From Callaeas wilsoni (taxonomy: Eukaryota > Chordata > Aves > Passeriformes > Callaeidae): a DNA stretch of 64,000 bases. A model generated the notes under the pieces. That model was not told where the DNA came from, made no database searches, and saw nothing but the letters and a program-made list of their open reading frames with translations. This document shows positions 12,167 through 25,400 of this stretch, piece by piece (within the stretch, counting starts at the first letter, position 1; each line of letters starts with the position of its first letter). The position numbers and the translations under genes were made by a program. The stretch spans positions 1 through 64,000 of the forward strand of contig VWPU01012721.1 in NCBI GenBank assembly GCA_013398955.1. Reading direction: 5' to 3'.

Positions 12167-13379
12167 TCTAATACTTTTTCAGTCACAGGACACAGTTTGT
12201 TTTTATTCAAGTGTGATCTTTCTGCTCAGTTTCTAGATGGAATAAATTTGCATTTGATTCTACTAAGCAGAGTTTGCTCTGTATTAAATTATTATATACT
12301 AAACAACTTTAGGGTAGAGCTTATATTATTGCTGTCATCGGTATAGTCTACAGGAAAAGCATATGGTAGTAGTTTGGGTTTGTCTAAAAGTAGAAGAAAA
12401 TATACTCCTTTTATTGCTCCCATCTCAGTTAATGGTAAGTTATTGTCTGTTTATTCATTACTCTTTTATTACTTTATCTTATTTTTGTGGCAAGGAATAA
12501 GAATCCTGCCAAGAAGAGTTTAAACAGAGGGACAGACTTTTATCTACATATTTATTCACCCTAAACAAGAGTATTTGCCTAGCAACTTGAACATGTATTT
12601 TGGTCTGAAATTAAGACCTTGATAGAAAATAGAAAATAAAGATATTTCAGGAATACTGTATGTTATAAAAGCAATCCTGTAGCCTAAATTCATTCTATAT
12701 AACTTGATACCAAACACATAGACAAAGTAGTCACTTCTACATGGCAATTCTAACTTTAGATAAACCGAACTGTTGTATTTGCAGATGCAGAAGAGGAATG
12801 TTCTTAGAATTTCTGCTGGTTGAGCTAAAGAATTAATGGCAGTGAGCAAAAAATAAGTGGCAAACAGAAAAAGTAAGACAGTAACAGAAAGCATCAAGAA
12901 GAAAGCGAGGTCATTATGCTTTCCACATTTGGAAACCATTGCAGCAGGCAATTACAGAGACAGCAAAGGGGATTTCAACTTCCAGTCTTTTGTCAAACTA
13001 AAAAGAAGGATTTGAATAGAAAATGAGTAGGCGAGAAGTTAGTCTTATTTTAGGTGTAAGTCCATCTGCTGGCAAGTCCAAAGTCAGCCCAAAGAAAGTC
13101 ATGCTTTTGAATCATCACAATAATGGTGGATCACCTTACTTAGGAACAAAAATAAATTAAGCAAAAGATTTGTTGGAATCCAGTGCCAAAACCCAAAATC
13201 CATAGCCTCGGATCACAGGAGATTCAGCAGATGCATTGTGAAACAGCTTGCATGTCCACTTGCTGTGCACAGCTTCTTAGCATTGCATTGATTGTTCCAA
13301 TCCATTGCCACAATTAAAAAATTAAGATTATTTAAAAGGAAACTGAAATCTTTTGCAGTTCTATAAAGTTATGTGCAGT

Positions 13380-13472
13380 TACGCTCCTGCAAGGAGCAGG
13401 GATTTGGACTCTGTGATCCTTATGGGTCCCTTTCAACCTGAGATATTCTATGACCCTATTATTCTATTAATT
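13380..13472 (+). mobile_element. CR1 LINE 3' end fragment
   Basis: The sequence GCAAGGAGCAGGGATTTGGAC, then TGATCCTTATGGGTCCCTTTC, then AACCTGAGATATTCTATGACC is a CR1 3' terminus with the octamer-like end ATTCTATGACCCTATTATTCTA. It is 5'-truncated to about 90 bp. With the fragment near 12.1 kb it forms a 1.2-kb-spaced inverted pair of the same subfamily. Confidence 0.87.
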
Positions 13473-16400
13473 GTCCTCGTACTAATGCCTATCTTTTTCT
13501 ATTTAGACTACTGGTAGCCTGAAGTTAGATATTAGAGTTATACAGGATGAAGTCAGACATACATGCTTACTCTTCTAAAGTTTTCTCAGGTTGTTGCTAA
13601 AATCCTTTTGCATGTACTGTTTTTAATGTTTATATTAACCAAAAAATGGACCACTTAAAAGAAATTTTATTAATAATCCTATAATAATCCTGTAGGGTTA
13701 AGGTAATGAAATCCATGCCAACAATAAGTAAAGTGCCCACAATTTCCACAAGAACTGATTAGCTTCCCCTAGCAATGATTTTTGGCATTCAAGATACTTT
13801 CTATAGATGCAGAAAAATAGGGCAGAGTTGCAGCTCTTCCCATTGGTAATAAACTATTCCATAAATAAACATTTGCTCTGTTTCCTTCTTAGGAAAATTA
13901 CCTTTACTGCTTGGATAGATTTTCCAATATATAGGTCAATTTGTCCTAACCTTTTCTGAAGGAAAATGAGAAATGTTCCGTAAGAACAACATAAGACATA
14001 TTGTATGTAATGGCACTGTTTGCAAACACCAAATAGCAGCAGACCCAAGAACTGCAATATAAAGCTATCAATTAATTTTGTTGTAACTGTATGCACCTGT
14101 GAACAACTGCTTAATTAAAGAGGCAAACAGAAATCTCTCACAATAATGTTTCAAATTACTTACATTTATGTGACTCAATTAGTTGGAGTGGATAAATACA
14201 ATTGGAAAGCTGCCATGTGGACTTCTGGAAATAAAGAAAAGATAGAACTGAAGAGATACAAAACCAAATGGGAGGATTCAGGCAGATAAATACAGCTAAT
14301 TCTCAATGGTTCATAGGACTATACAAACAGAGAAGATAAAAGAAAAAGATTCTGTGCAAATATACATAAATACTTCATTTACTGTCACAGAGATCTGCAT
14401 TCACAGATGGGAATATTAAAGGAATAGTTTGCTTTGGTTAGAATATGCACAGGGCTCAGATTTGCTTTCATTTTGCCATTAGATGTATTCATCCAATTCC
14501 CTTTCCCCTTAGGGAGTGGCAGAGGTATTACTGCTATTTTAGACATAGTAGAGTGTCTTGCCTACCTTCTAAATATTCCTCCCAAAAGGCACAGGTCTTC
14601 CACAGTCTCCGGCCTGATTGCCTAAATGCCTCACATACCTTGCAAATAGTTGTATCAGGAGTGCATTTCTGAAACAATTTCCTACGGGTTCTTTTTTCTA
14701 AGCTGTGGTTCCCACTACAAAGTGGTTCCAAAGCCAGTGAACCAGGTTTGGGGGAGTCTAAACTAAACTGGAGAATGCTTTCCACGTGGGCACACCAAGT
14801 TCACCCTCTGGGACCAGATTACAAATAGTCCAAAGTGAAAAAATGTGAGATGAGAGTGGTGTGGACATGGAGTTTTGAGCACTGCAAGAGTGCTCCTCTT
14901 GGGTTTCACGAGCTCCTGATGCAGACATAGCCTAAGGCATTTAAAATTACACGACACATTAGGCAGTTGAATTCCTTCTTCATTTTCATCTGCCTGCTTC
15001 AGAATAGGATTTAACCCCATATACGTGCAAGCCCATTGCTGAAAATGCCTTTTGTCACCTCCACATGCAGTTCAGTGTTGCTCAGCAGCATTTAAGGAAA
15101 GGCTGCTGTTGACAAACACTGTCTGCAATGGGGTGTTTTATTAACACTGAATGATTGACACTGGGGGATGATTAAAAAAATCCGGCTTTCCTTTCCTGAG
15201 AAGGCTCATTTAGAAATGGTAGAGAGGATAAGAGGCAGGATGGATTACGCTTAAAAGTTCTCTCAAGTGTAGGGTCCAAAATCTGTTCTAGATATTGCTT
15301 GTTAACTCTGTCTTCTGAATACAACCCCTTCTACTTTTAAAAAACATTTTTTAAAAATACATGTCTTACTTTATCTCACAGTCCCAGGAAATCTGTTCCT
15401 TAAAGAGTGGCCAAGCATACCTGGCTTGGTATTTGGGTTAATGATTTGTACACGTACATTGTAACTGAGCAGTGGGATATTCTTCCAGGTGGAGAGGGGA
15501 GCAAATACCCAGGGCAGAAGAGGGAGTAAGACCTGCTGAAAGCCAAGACGCAAAATTATCATTTTCTGTGGAACAAGAAAATCATTAAGCCATGTAGCAT
15601 TTTAGACTTATATTCAACAAAGGCATCTGTTGTTTGGGTCTTTTTCTCTGTCACTCTGGAATACTTACCAGCATATTGATTTATAACAGATAGGCTTTCA
15701 ATATTCAAATGCATACAAAAGTTTCTCTCTTAACATTTTTAAAATTCACACTGAAATGAGTTTTATCAAGACATAATTAATCATGGGCTTTAAAAGAATA
15801 TCTGTCCATTTGAGGCGGAAGGTTTACCAATGTATTTTGGATGTTTCATGACACCATTTTCACTATGCTAGTATATTAAAATTACTATATAGTCAATTTT
15901 CTTTATTTTCTTTCCTTCTTAACTTTTGATTTTCCTCACCTTTTCTATTTATCATTTTTTGTAACTGCAGCTTGAAAATCTTAATTTTCCTCATAATTAT
16001 TTAGGTTTTTACTTTAATTCTATATTTTCTATTTAGATCAAGGTCATAAGATATATATAGCTTACCCTACTGTTATTTCCCTTCCCCAAAAAATCAGATC
16101 ATGCAGGTAAAGGCAAAGGACCTGAATAAATTTGTTAACCGATTCAATCTGGCTAGGAAAATCTACCTGTGACCTATAGGACAAAACTCCTCACACTTCT
16201 AATTGAAGTCAACTACCCAACTGACAGGCAAATATGCTTTTGAGGGCTCTTTTGCTGCTGTGATGATAGCATCTTGAGGTTGTTCCCAGATGGAGGGGAG
16301 GGAGGTAGAACTGAGAGTCAGAGAGTGTGACAGTCACTCATCTATCTTGGAAATACTGAGGAACTTGGAAATATGAATTAAATTAGGCTGTGCTTTCATG

Positions 16401-17752
16401 AACACTTTAATTTAACTTAAGTACAAAATGCTGCTAAAGAAGATGATCCCTTCTCTCTGTCTCTCTGTTCCCAACTCTTCCCTTGTGCCAGCACGTGAGA
16501 TCTTATGGCTACCTTGCAAGAGAGATCTGGGAACTGGTCCAACAGCCAGCTTCCCAAGTACTAAAACTTTTGAGTTGGATCAGTTCCTTTTGCCTAAATG
16601 CTAATGGGAGGTGTGGGAGTGGAATACGCGGGCAGAGGAAGAATTGAGGGAATTAGCACTTTTAGTGGTAGTTTGGGTTTAAATCATCTCAAAGCCTTTG
16701 TACACCACACTCTGAGTTGCCCACGGGGCTGTGAGTGCAGCCCTGAGCCAACAGGACTGAAAACAAGCACTGCTGTTCACAGATAGCAAATATGTAGTCC
16801 TAGGATAACATGGAGGAGAGCTTCCACTTTTAGCACTTGCTGCAGTTCTTTTAAGACTAGTCAAACTGATGTAAACTGCATTGCTATCTCAAAGGTGAAT
16901 TGTGATAGCAAAATGAGCTTTTTAAAACAAGCGAGAACAACTATTTCAAATTATTAAAATTAGAAAAATCCCATGTTTTGTTTTATTTTAATCTTTTTTT
17001 TTATTATGTGTGTGGTTTTTTTGGGGGGCAAGGGACTCAGGTGTCATAGTTATTAAATGAACTGAAAGTTGCTTCTGTTGAAGACCATTTTGATAATTAT
17101 TGATCTAACCAAACTACGCTTGTCTGAAACGAGAATGTAGGGATAAGCAAAACCAATGTTGTCAAAAGAAATATTCATGAATACGGTTTCCTAGCTACTT
17201 TTGAGTGATAGATAATTGGTTTTATCCTTCTCCATGCTAGATATATATCTGCTATATATATCTGCTACACATCAGTAACAAACCAAGCAAAGGTCCCGGG
17301 TCAAAAGCCTTGGCATCTTTGAAAGTTCCTCTCTGCTTTCCAGCACAGCAGGAAACACCTTCAGTTGTCTCCTCCTGGTCAGTGCAACTGTGAAGATAGA
17401 ATTTGCATGCTGTTTGTAGAACTGGCATCCAAAGTGGTGAGAGGCAGGACTAGGCCACACAGTCTTGGCACAGCAACCCATCAGAGTCCCATTATATGTC
17501 ACTGAGAAGAGTGCAGAGTGCTGGGCTGAACCTGTTGAACCTGTAGGACTCTGACCCTGTGTGATGTCTGCTGTGCATTCCAGAGTGAACGCTGAGGACC
17601 AAAATGATACTGTATTACATTCTTTCTTTTCTTCCAATATGTCCTCAGCCTAATTTCAGTGGCTGGGCAGCTGTAGGAATACTGATGAGTGAAATGAGGA
17701 ATATTTAAGGTGTCTTTAAGGTGAAAACTATGTGCAGTTCAGAAAAGTTAAT

Positions 17753-17845
17753 CCCTTCCTTCCTTCCTTCCTTCCTTCCTTCCTTGCTTCCTTCCTTCCT
17801 TGCTTCCTTCCTTCCTTCCTCCCTCCCTCCCTTCCTTTCTTTTTC
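17753..17845. repeat. (TTCC)n tetranucleotide array with TTGC interruptions
   Basis: About 90 bases consist of CTTC/CCTT units with two CTTG interruptions, and then a CCCT-rich segment. It is a compound tetranucleotide microsatellite. Serine/proline/leucine-rich frames across it are artefacts. Confidence 0.95.
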
Positions 17846-17940
17846 TTATCTACAGTTCATATTTGGGACCACCAAGGACTTGTCACAAACTCAAGGAAAT
17901 GCACATATCTAGCATGAAATCCTTTTGACCAAATATGGAC

Positions 17941-17988
17941 AGATATATATATATATAGATATATATATATATATATAGATATATATAT
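17941..17988. repeat. (TA)n array with GATA interruptions
   Basis: About 48 bases of alternating TA are broken twice by TAGATA and end in TATGTATCC. It lies about 95 bp after the TTCC array, making a compound STR locus. Confidence 0.93.
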
Positions 17989-20859
17989 GTATCCTGTGTA
18001 GATGTGAGCTACCAGTGAATTGGCCATTCAAGCTCCTGTTATTAGATGCTTCTGGGCTGCAATTCACTTCATTTTGAAGCAGAAGTCTACGATAGGTCAG
18101 GTGAGTGGGAGACTGGCAAACCGTGTTTGTCTACATTGACGGTAAAAGATGATTAGTAAAATAGGCAATTACAGTGCAGGGATCTAAATCTGGGCAGCAG
18201 GAATCCTATCACTGACTACAGAATTTGTTCTTAACTATCATCCTCATCATGCTAATCTCTCATAAAACAAAAGATAATAGGTAAATCCTTAAAGATCATG
18301 TTTGACTTCAAGTCTATGTGGGCTTTACCTATGGCATTCCAATCCGCCACAAATTAATTAGAGTTGTTGAAAAAAACATTTCCCATATTCCTGCTATTCT
18401 TAACTTGACTAAAATTCTTCTGCCCAAAGATTATTCCAAATGGCATGATCATAGTGGAGGTGCATGTAGAAGTAATAAATGAATGAAAAATACATAGAAA
18501 ACTTTTCAAGTAAGACCTCTCTTAGTTTTCCCCTCAAGTGCTAACTAAAACTGTAATTTGAATAGATTTGTAAGGAAAAAAATCTTACTTAAAACAGTTC
18601 AACTGCAATGCCAATTTCTTTACAGGAATATGTTGATTCCTCCTTGCAAAATATTACTTCAATCTAAGTTTTAAAATTGAAAATCAGTTTTGAATGGCAA
18701 AATATTGTTTGTTCAATGTTCTGTTTTCAGAATGCTTTTGTGCTACAAAGGCATTTCACCGTTATCCTCCCTGGTTTCCTTATCTGAATAAAAAAAGGAG
18801 AAGAAAAAACTTTGATGCATTGTCATGCTGTGATGGGATATGTTTTTTGATGTCTTTGCATTGCCTTATTGGTCTTTATTATTTAAATGCCTGGTTTAAA
18901 TTTATATGATGAATTGAAGTCTAGGGGGGGTATACCCATATTAACTGTAATCCAGCCAGCACTTTGGAGTTTGCTGCTACCCATATTACTTTTGATTTCT
19001 GTGGCAAATCTCCAGGTTTGAAGTTTCATTGCAAGTGCCTGAAATCAGAGTATGATGAGCGTTGTTATTTTCATTGTTTGGAAAACAAAAATGTACCTCT
19101 GATAATTTTTGTCTTTGATTACTTCTTCTTCAAAGGATTTAAAACAGAATGAAAGCCTTTGAAAATTTAAGAGATGAAGAGACATGAGAGTTATTCTGTA
19201 TGCACCAGATAAACAGATGTCTTAGCTTTCAAACTAAACCCAGTAAATATAATCACAAGCTTCATCAGAAAAAGATAACAATCTAGGTGCACAGTACTTT
19301 ACATTTTACTAATGTGCAATGGGAGAAATAATAATACTACTTCCTTCACTTGTCTAAATATTTGTTTCAGACTAACAGCTCAAAAAACATGTTAGTAATA
19401 GCAAACAAAATGTGATAAATTCCTTTGAGGGGGAAATATTCTCAGCATAATGTCATTATAAGCACAAGTAAACACACTTTGAAATGTATTTGCAAATAAG
19501 TAAGACACTCATAACACTGAAGGTATTAAATTGTGAATTCCCAAATTAATAGGTATCAGATGTCATGAGTGCTTTTCATCCTATATTAGAGTCATACTCA
19601 AAAGTCCCAATAAACTCAAGTTGAAGATGTAATCATCCAAAGGATGACTACATGACAGGGCTCATTCTTAATATGTAGAAAAAAGCCTGCTTGGAAATAC
19701 GTAAAACTGTTTAGAAATAGCTGATGGTGTGCATTACTAAGCCAGCCTCTGAAAAATAACTTCCAAGACATTCTGGAATATGGACAGATTTAAATCACCC
19801 ACGGAAGAATCATGTAAGCCTCTGGTCTTCTCATGATTGCTTCATTGGCAATTGCACTTCCATTTAGAACTCAAAGGAGAACTTTGTTTTCTTGCTGGCA
19901 CCCACGTCTACACGGCACATCTACAGAGTGATCCTTGACAACGAGCCTACAAGATATACACTGATTCATCACCACATCGGTTTGGTCCAGTTTCTCTCAT
20001 GGTCCCCAATTGCTTGGCTACATTCCTTTCCTATAAGGTCTCCCTGTGGCTCTTATACTACATTTTGATTTTTGTGTGTGTATATTTTCAGTTCTAAGGG
20101 TCTGAATCAATGTGAGGACTTGTGTTTCCACCTACAAGATTAAAGATGTATAACATAGAGCTGAGGGCAATTGTGTGGCTAAAGATAGCGAGGGTGCTCA
20201 GGAATAAAAAGTGTCTCGGACAAAGTAGGAGGCTGTTGAGGGAGAAGGGATAATATCTTCTGTGGTTTGGATGTTGAGGTAAGGTCCACTGAGTTATTCT
20301 CAGATGTGTGTCCCGTCTTTGATAGAGGTGGCTGTAGTGCAAAACTGTAAGGTAACACTTAATTAGTGTGCATTATTGGGTGTCGAGCTCATTGCTTGCT
20401 TCATTTCACAGTAAACACATACTTTCAGACCTGATTCTGACCTTGAGTTACACTGATGGAAAATAAGCAAAACTCTAATAGTATTCATATTAATGGAAGA
20501 AAAGAGCTGCTTTGAGTCAGAGCTCTTGTGGGTGCTACATTTTGTCTGCTGTCTTGTCTTAGTGTATTTAAGAACTATGTCATTCTTAAAATACATAAAT
20601 AAGATATTGAATAATTCAAGTATTTGGTGTATATACGAAACTGAAGTTGAGTTTACACTACTCTTCATGCTCTGTTTTCTGTTTATGCTTCTTTCATGTT
20701 GGTATTGGTGTGCCCTAATTTCTTTCTGCCTCTCTCTAGGTCCCATCGTCTGGTTCCCTTTGACAGCAGCTTGTTCTTATGACAATTGAATATAAAACAA
20801 ATCTTAAGGGACATCTCCTGTTCTGGCAATTCTCGAGTAGCTAAACTTCATTTCAAGAT

Positions 20860-20898
20860 GGTTTGGTTTGGTTTGGTTTGGTTTGGTTTGGTTTGGTT
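20860..20898. repeat. (GGTTT)n pentanucleotide array
   Basis: Nearly eight perfect GGTTT units, ending GGTTG. It is a clean pentanucleotide microsatellite with no interruptions. Confidence 0.96.
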
Positions 20899-22425
20899 GC
20901 AAGCAAATCTCTAGCCTGTATATGGAGAGAGGAATGGTAGCAAATAACTATGCATATAAATTCCTATTTATGGAAAATGAAACTATTATAGTAACATAAA
21001 AATCAATGTTTGTCCAATTATTTTCCGCAGGCAGTACAGTACATTGCAACATAGTTTCTCATTAGATTAAATCAAAACTCTTCTTAAATACCATTTTACC
21101 AGCTGTTACTGAATAAAGTGCGAAACAAACAGTTTGTTGTATCAGATATGTAGCTTTCTGGCACACATCTTTGCCAACTTTACAACAGCTGTGCATAATG
21201 TTTAAAAGAAACAAACACATTCAGTGGTTATTCTTCAGTTTTATTAAAATTCACCTTTCTTTTTCCTCCTGAAGCATTCTATACTTGTGCTAGTATAAAG
21301 TAAATCCATTGCCAGTAAAAATACTTTAGCAGTCATTTCAAGAATTAACAAAACAGGGTGAAAATATGGCTATAAGCAATCACACATTAAGAAATTATTT
21401 CGGAGGATGGCTTAATTTTTGTTATTTATTTTTGCTTGGGGTTTGAGTTGTTTTTTTTTTTTCTCTCAAAGAGGGATACAATATAGTCTGTGCAGAGACT
21501 GCCAGGGCATACTGAGTGTTAGGTCTGTGTATCAAAGACACATTCATATGTCTGTAAAGCTTGGGCCCTCTTGAGTTTGTGAATGCTGTGACTCCCAAAA
21601 CTAATCTCAGCCTATTCTGTGTAATTTATACTTAATCCTTGATTTCATAGGGGCTCTTCTGTGAGTTGCAAACAGTGGCAGCAGCCCAAACTGCTGCAAA
21701 ATGACAGTGTGGCTGTTGCCTTCTTCAGTTTAGCAGGCAATATAATCCCACAGCCACAAGACAAATATTCCAATACTGGGAGAAAATCTCAGACACAGGA
21801 CAAATTGCAGATTGCCTTCTGTGTGCTAATCTCAGATCTAAACACTGATTCTTGTTTTGTTTATTCACTGCCTTTCTGTTTTGCTTTCCTGTTTGGAAAG
21901 TAAAGGTAATAATAATAATAATCTTTAGCTTCTTCAAGAGATGAGATTTTGCTTTTCACTAGTGAATACAAAGAAAGAGAATGCTATTATATGTGGGGCT
22001 AAGAGAGTAGATGTGGAAGAGCTAGGATGAAAAAAAGAAAAATTTTGGGAAAGGCTGAGCTCACTAAAAGGGGTGGGAGGTGGAACACGCCCCAAAGATA
22101 ACAGAGAATGAAGAAAGCATAAGAAAAGTGGAGCTCAGAGCATCAGCAGATGTTCATTTGCTGAAGGGTGAACGTCATGCAAAAACAACCATCTTGCTAA
22201 AGAGTGAGCACAACTGAAGTGAAAGGAGGATACCGTAAAGGAAAATAAAAGTCAAAGAAAGTGATACTGAGTATCGCTCAGAAAGTGTTTTACACAATGA
22301 AATGAATGAAAGGGGAAATAACTTGTAGATTCTCCCCCATTCAGTGGCAGCTGGAATCAGAGTTTACCTTGCAGTCAGTTTAATAGCAGTTCATGACACA
22401 GGGACCACTGCCAGCTGAGGCAGTG

Positions 22426-22496
22426 TTTGAAATCCTGTCCCTGGTGAAGTAAATGGTAAAATTCTTATTACCTCCAGTGGGTCTATGAATTTGCCC
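22426..22496. mobile_element. Ancient palindromic reptile/bird interspersed repeat
   Basis: The block reads TTTGAAATCCTGTCCCTGG, then TGAAGTAAATGGTAAAATTC, then TTATTACCTCCAGTGGGTC, then TATGAATTTGCCCC. From memory it matches an old repeat common in turtles, crocodilians and birds that reads GAAATCCTGGCCCCATTGAAG ... CTTCAATGGGGCCAGG. Its arms are roughly inverted, as in a non-autonomous DNA transposon. The class assignment is inference; the resemblance to the widespread motif is fairly clear. Confidence 0.5.
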
Positions 22497-25400
22497 CCTG
22501 AAATTGGGACTTCCCATAGGAAAACCAGATGCTTAAGTAAGTTAATTTAGGCACTCAGTAAGGAAAGGTAACTATTTAAATATGCATGAGGAAAGTACTT
22601 AACTTGGCAACAACATAACAACCATACGAGAGAAAAATTGAGTACAAACCTCAAAATCAGACTTGATAGGAAATTATTATTATTTTTAAATTAAAATCAT
22701 TTACATAATACCATATATTTGTTCTGAATTCTATAAAAATAAATAAGACAAGTTCCCTGCCCTGGAGAGATTTCATTCTTAATAAGACATGACAAATAAA
22801 TGCAAGGCAAGTTAAAACAGGTAAAAGAAAAGAAAGCTGAAAATCTGAGATATTTAAAACCAAAAAATGTAAAGGTGAGGGAGGAAAATGGAATAGCAAG
22901 TTGAAGGTATAATCTAGGAATCATATTTTGTCACAAGATTGCTTGCTTGTGCAGAATTGTACAGCAACCCCATGCACCTTGCCCAAATTCCAAGTGCACT
23001 TGTGTCCCTTGAACAACATAATTGCTAAGAAAATTAATTTTTTAACAACCCATTTAAATTTACGAAATATTTTAAGGTGACATCTTTTATTTCCCACCCA
23101 GCAGAATTGGTTTTCTTAAAAAGTTGACTGAAAGCTTACAAGAAGAGATGATCCTCATCCAAATAAAATATCAAATACTTGAGCAGTCACTGTATGTGTA
23201 CATACTAAATATTTATATGTGGTTTTAAATTCCAAATTGTTTTTTCTATTGAGCACTGATTTCAAAGAAGAGATCAGTAAATGGATTCAAAACAGAAACG
23301 TCTCTTTGCTAGAATAATGTCAAGATAGGTCTCCTGTCAGCTGCCCACCAAGTTCACTGCTTACTGTAACTGATGTTAATTAATTTTAGTTAATGACCAA
23401 CACTTTTTAAAATCCCCAAGCAGCAATCCTCTACATCGTAATCTCAGTATTTCTAAATCTGTGCATTCGTCAGGATTGCTCAGGAGAGATTTTTAAAAGG
23501 TAAGGCTCAGAGTGAGACCTTCCTTGACTGAACTGCTTCTGGAGGACCTTCAGGCAGACTGTTCTGTGATGGGCCATCTCAGGAGAGATTTTGCCTGCAT
23601 TCTTCCAAAATTCCTTTCTTGCTCATAATTATCCATCTCGAAATTTGGAAAATGGCCACTACACAATCACAGGCATTTCTCTAACTTCTAGGAAGGTTAT
23701 TTGTATACCACGTTTGCTGACAGGGAAGATGACCAGGCATCAGAGGAGGGAACTGAAAAAAGCAAGCCGAACAGCTTAAACATTACAGATATTATGAAAA
23801 AGGAAAGTAGCTGGCTCTCACATCTTTGGATCCCAGAAGACTTTCTCCAAACTTAAATCTTTGTCTTGTGGATGCAATCCAGGCGAGAGGGTAGGCTGAA
23901 AACTCAGAAGGAAGATAGATTTTAATTTAAGGAATGGCTGAACCAATGGAGGGATGAAAATACTACATACTGGTAAGGTATTTTTAATAAAATAGCTTCA
24001 ATTAATTTAGCCTGATGAATAACTGGTTAGTGATGGATAATACATTTTTGTAAAAGTGAACCCGCATGCTTCTTTTATTATAGCAATTTAAAGCTTTATT
24101 AATATAATGTAAAAAGAGGTACTCTTTGAAAGATTAACACCAATATCTTCAAGTAGTGGCTTAATATTCAGCATACACATAGCATTCTTAAAAAGTCAGT
24201 GCACATTAAAACAATTTCACTCCACAGTCATGCTTCATGTAATTCTTTATATCATTCTTGATGCCTCAAGATCCTTTCCTTGCACTAAATTCTCAGAAAA
24301 TTTAAACCTCACCTTGTCTGCTACTGAATTCTGGCTGATAGTCCTAGCATTTCAGTGGATGGCACCCTAGACCAAGTCATATTGAGGAAATTGTTTTACT
24401 ACTGCAGCTTAAACACAACCATTATATTGACATAAATTATGCCTTCATAGTAGATAAGGCAGCAACAACAGTACGTAAGAGTAGTATCAATAGTGAAAAG
24501 ATTTTGAAGGTGTAAGGAGCATAAAGAGTGATGCAACATTTTGGAATAAAGAAAGTTAAATTGAAATCAGCTGGGGAAAGGGTCTCAAATTCTTTCAGCT
24601 TTCACACTGAGTCTAATGACAACTATCCCAAAATAGGAGAGTGATTACATAGGTCGGGTCTTTCAGAAAATCTCTTTATCTTCACATTTATCTTCTTGAA
24701 GATCTTAAAACTGCTAGATGCGTAGGGTCAGAAATAATGCTACACTTATCCCACAGTTAGTGTATCCTTATCAGTAATTTTGCAAATCTAGTCTCCTTTA
24801 TCCTCTCCCACCTGTTTCTGCCAATCTGATCCCTATGCTTGCAATAACCTTCTTATTCCTTTGTATGTTAAAGTTATCAATATCAAAGCAGTAGAGCCAT
24901 GAAAATGAAGAGGTGCAAAGTTGGGATTGCAATTCTGTAATAAAACAAACATGCTTTGCTGCACCCCTTGTGGGTAAGGTGGCCCTGGATGGAGGTACAT
25001 GGCCTATGGTCTGAAGTACAATTCGCCATTATGTCCTCAACAGTGCAGTACTTCCCTGATTGGTTTGTTCACACAGGGTAATTAACACTGTAGGCTTCCA
25101 AATTATCTATTTAATGTTTTAAACAGTGGGGTAAAAGCACAACAGGTAAGTTGCAAAACAAAAGCTGTTCATAGTTACATCATTATGCTTGGGCAGACTG
25201 AAGCCCTTACTTAGGCACGATTGATTCCATAACTCTGCAGTAGTAACGCTTATCTTTTGCTTGGTTATTCAGCCTTCCAAAATCCTGCGCTGTCACAGCA
25301 GACCAACAGGATTCTGAAAGAAAGCTTTCTTTTTATTTTTATTTTAATACTGTCTTGGAGAAAATCTTTTTCGTTTGTTTTCTAATTAGACACTCCCAAA

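Larger units (their letters stand above)
10690..17752. other. Unique AT-rich non-coding stretch
   Basis: No gene can be supported. The longest stop-free frames (131 codons at 12556-12951 and 121 codons at 17272-17637, both minus) show no family I recognise, and lack evident start context or splice context. The two CR1 scraps near 12.1 and 13.4 kb are listed separately. Confidence 0.55.

Noticed and set aside
12556..12951. 131-codon minus-strand open frame
   Set aside because: Hydrophobic, F/Y/L-rich peptide typical of AT-rich noise. No domain, no splice signals in context, no start context of note.
17272..17637. 121-codon minus-strand open frame
   Set aside because: Has a reasonable amino-acid mix but no known motif, splice context or poly(A) signal that I could link to it.
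17721..17917. Serine/proline/leucine-rich frames across the TTCC array
   Set aside because: Encoded by a microsatellite.
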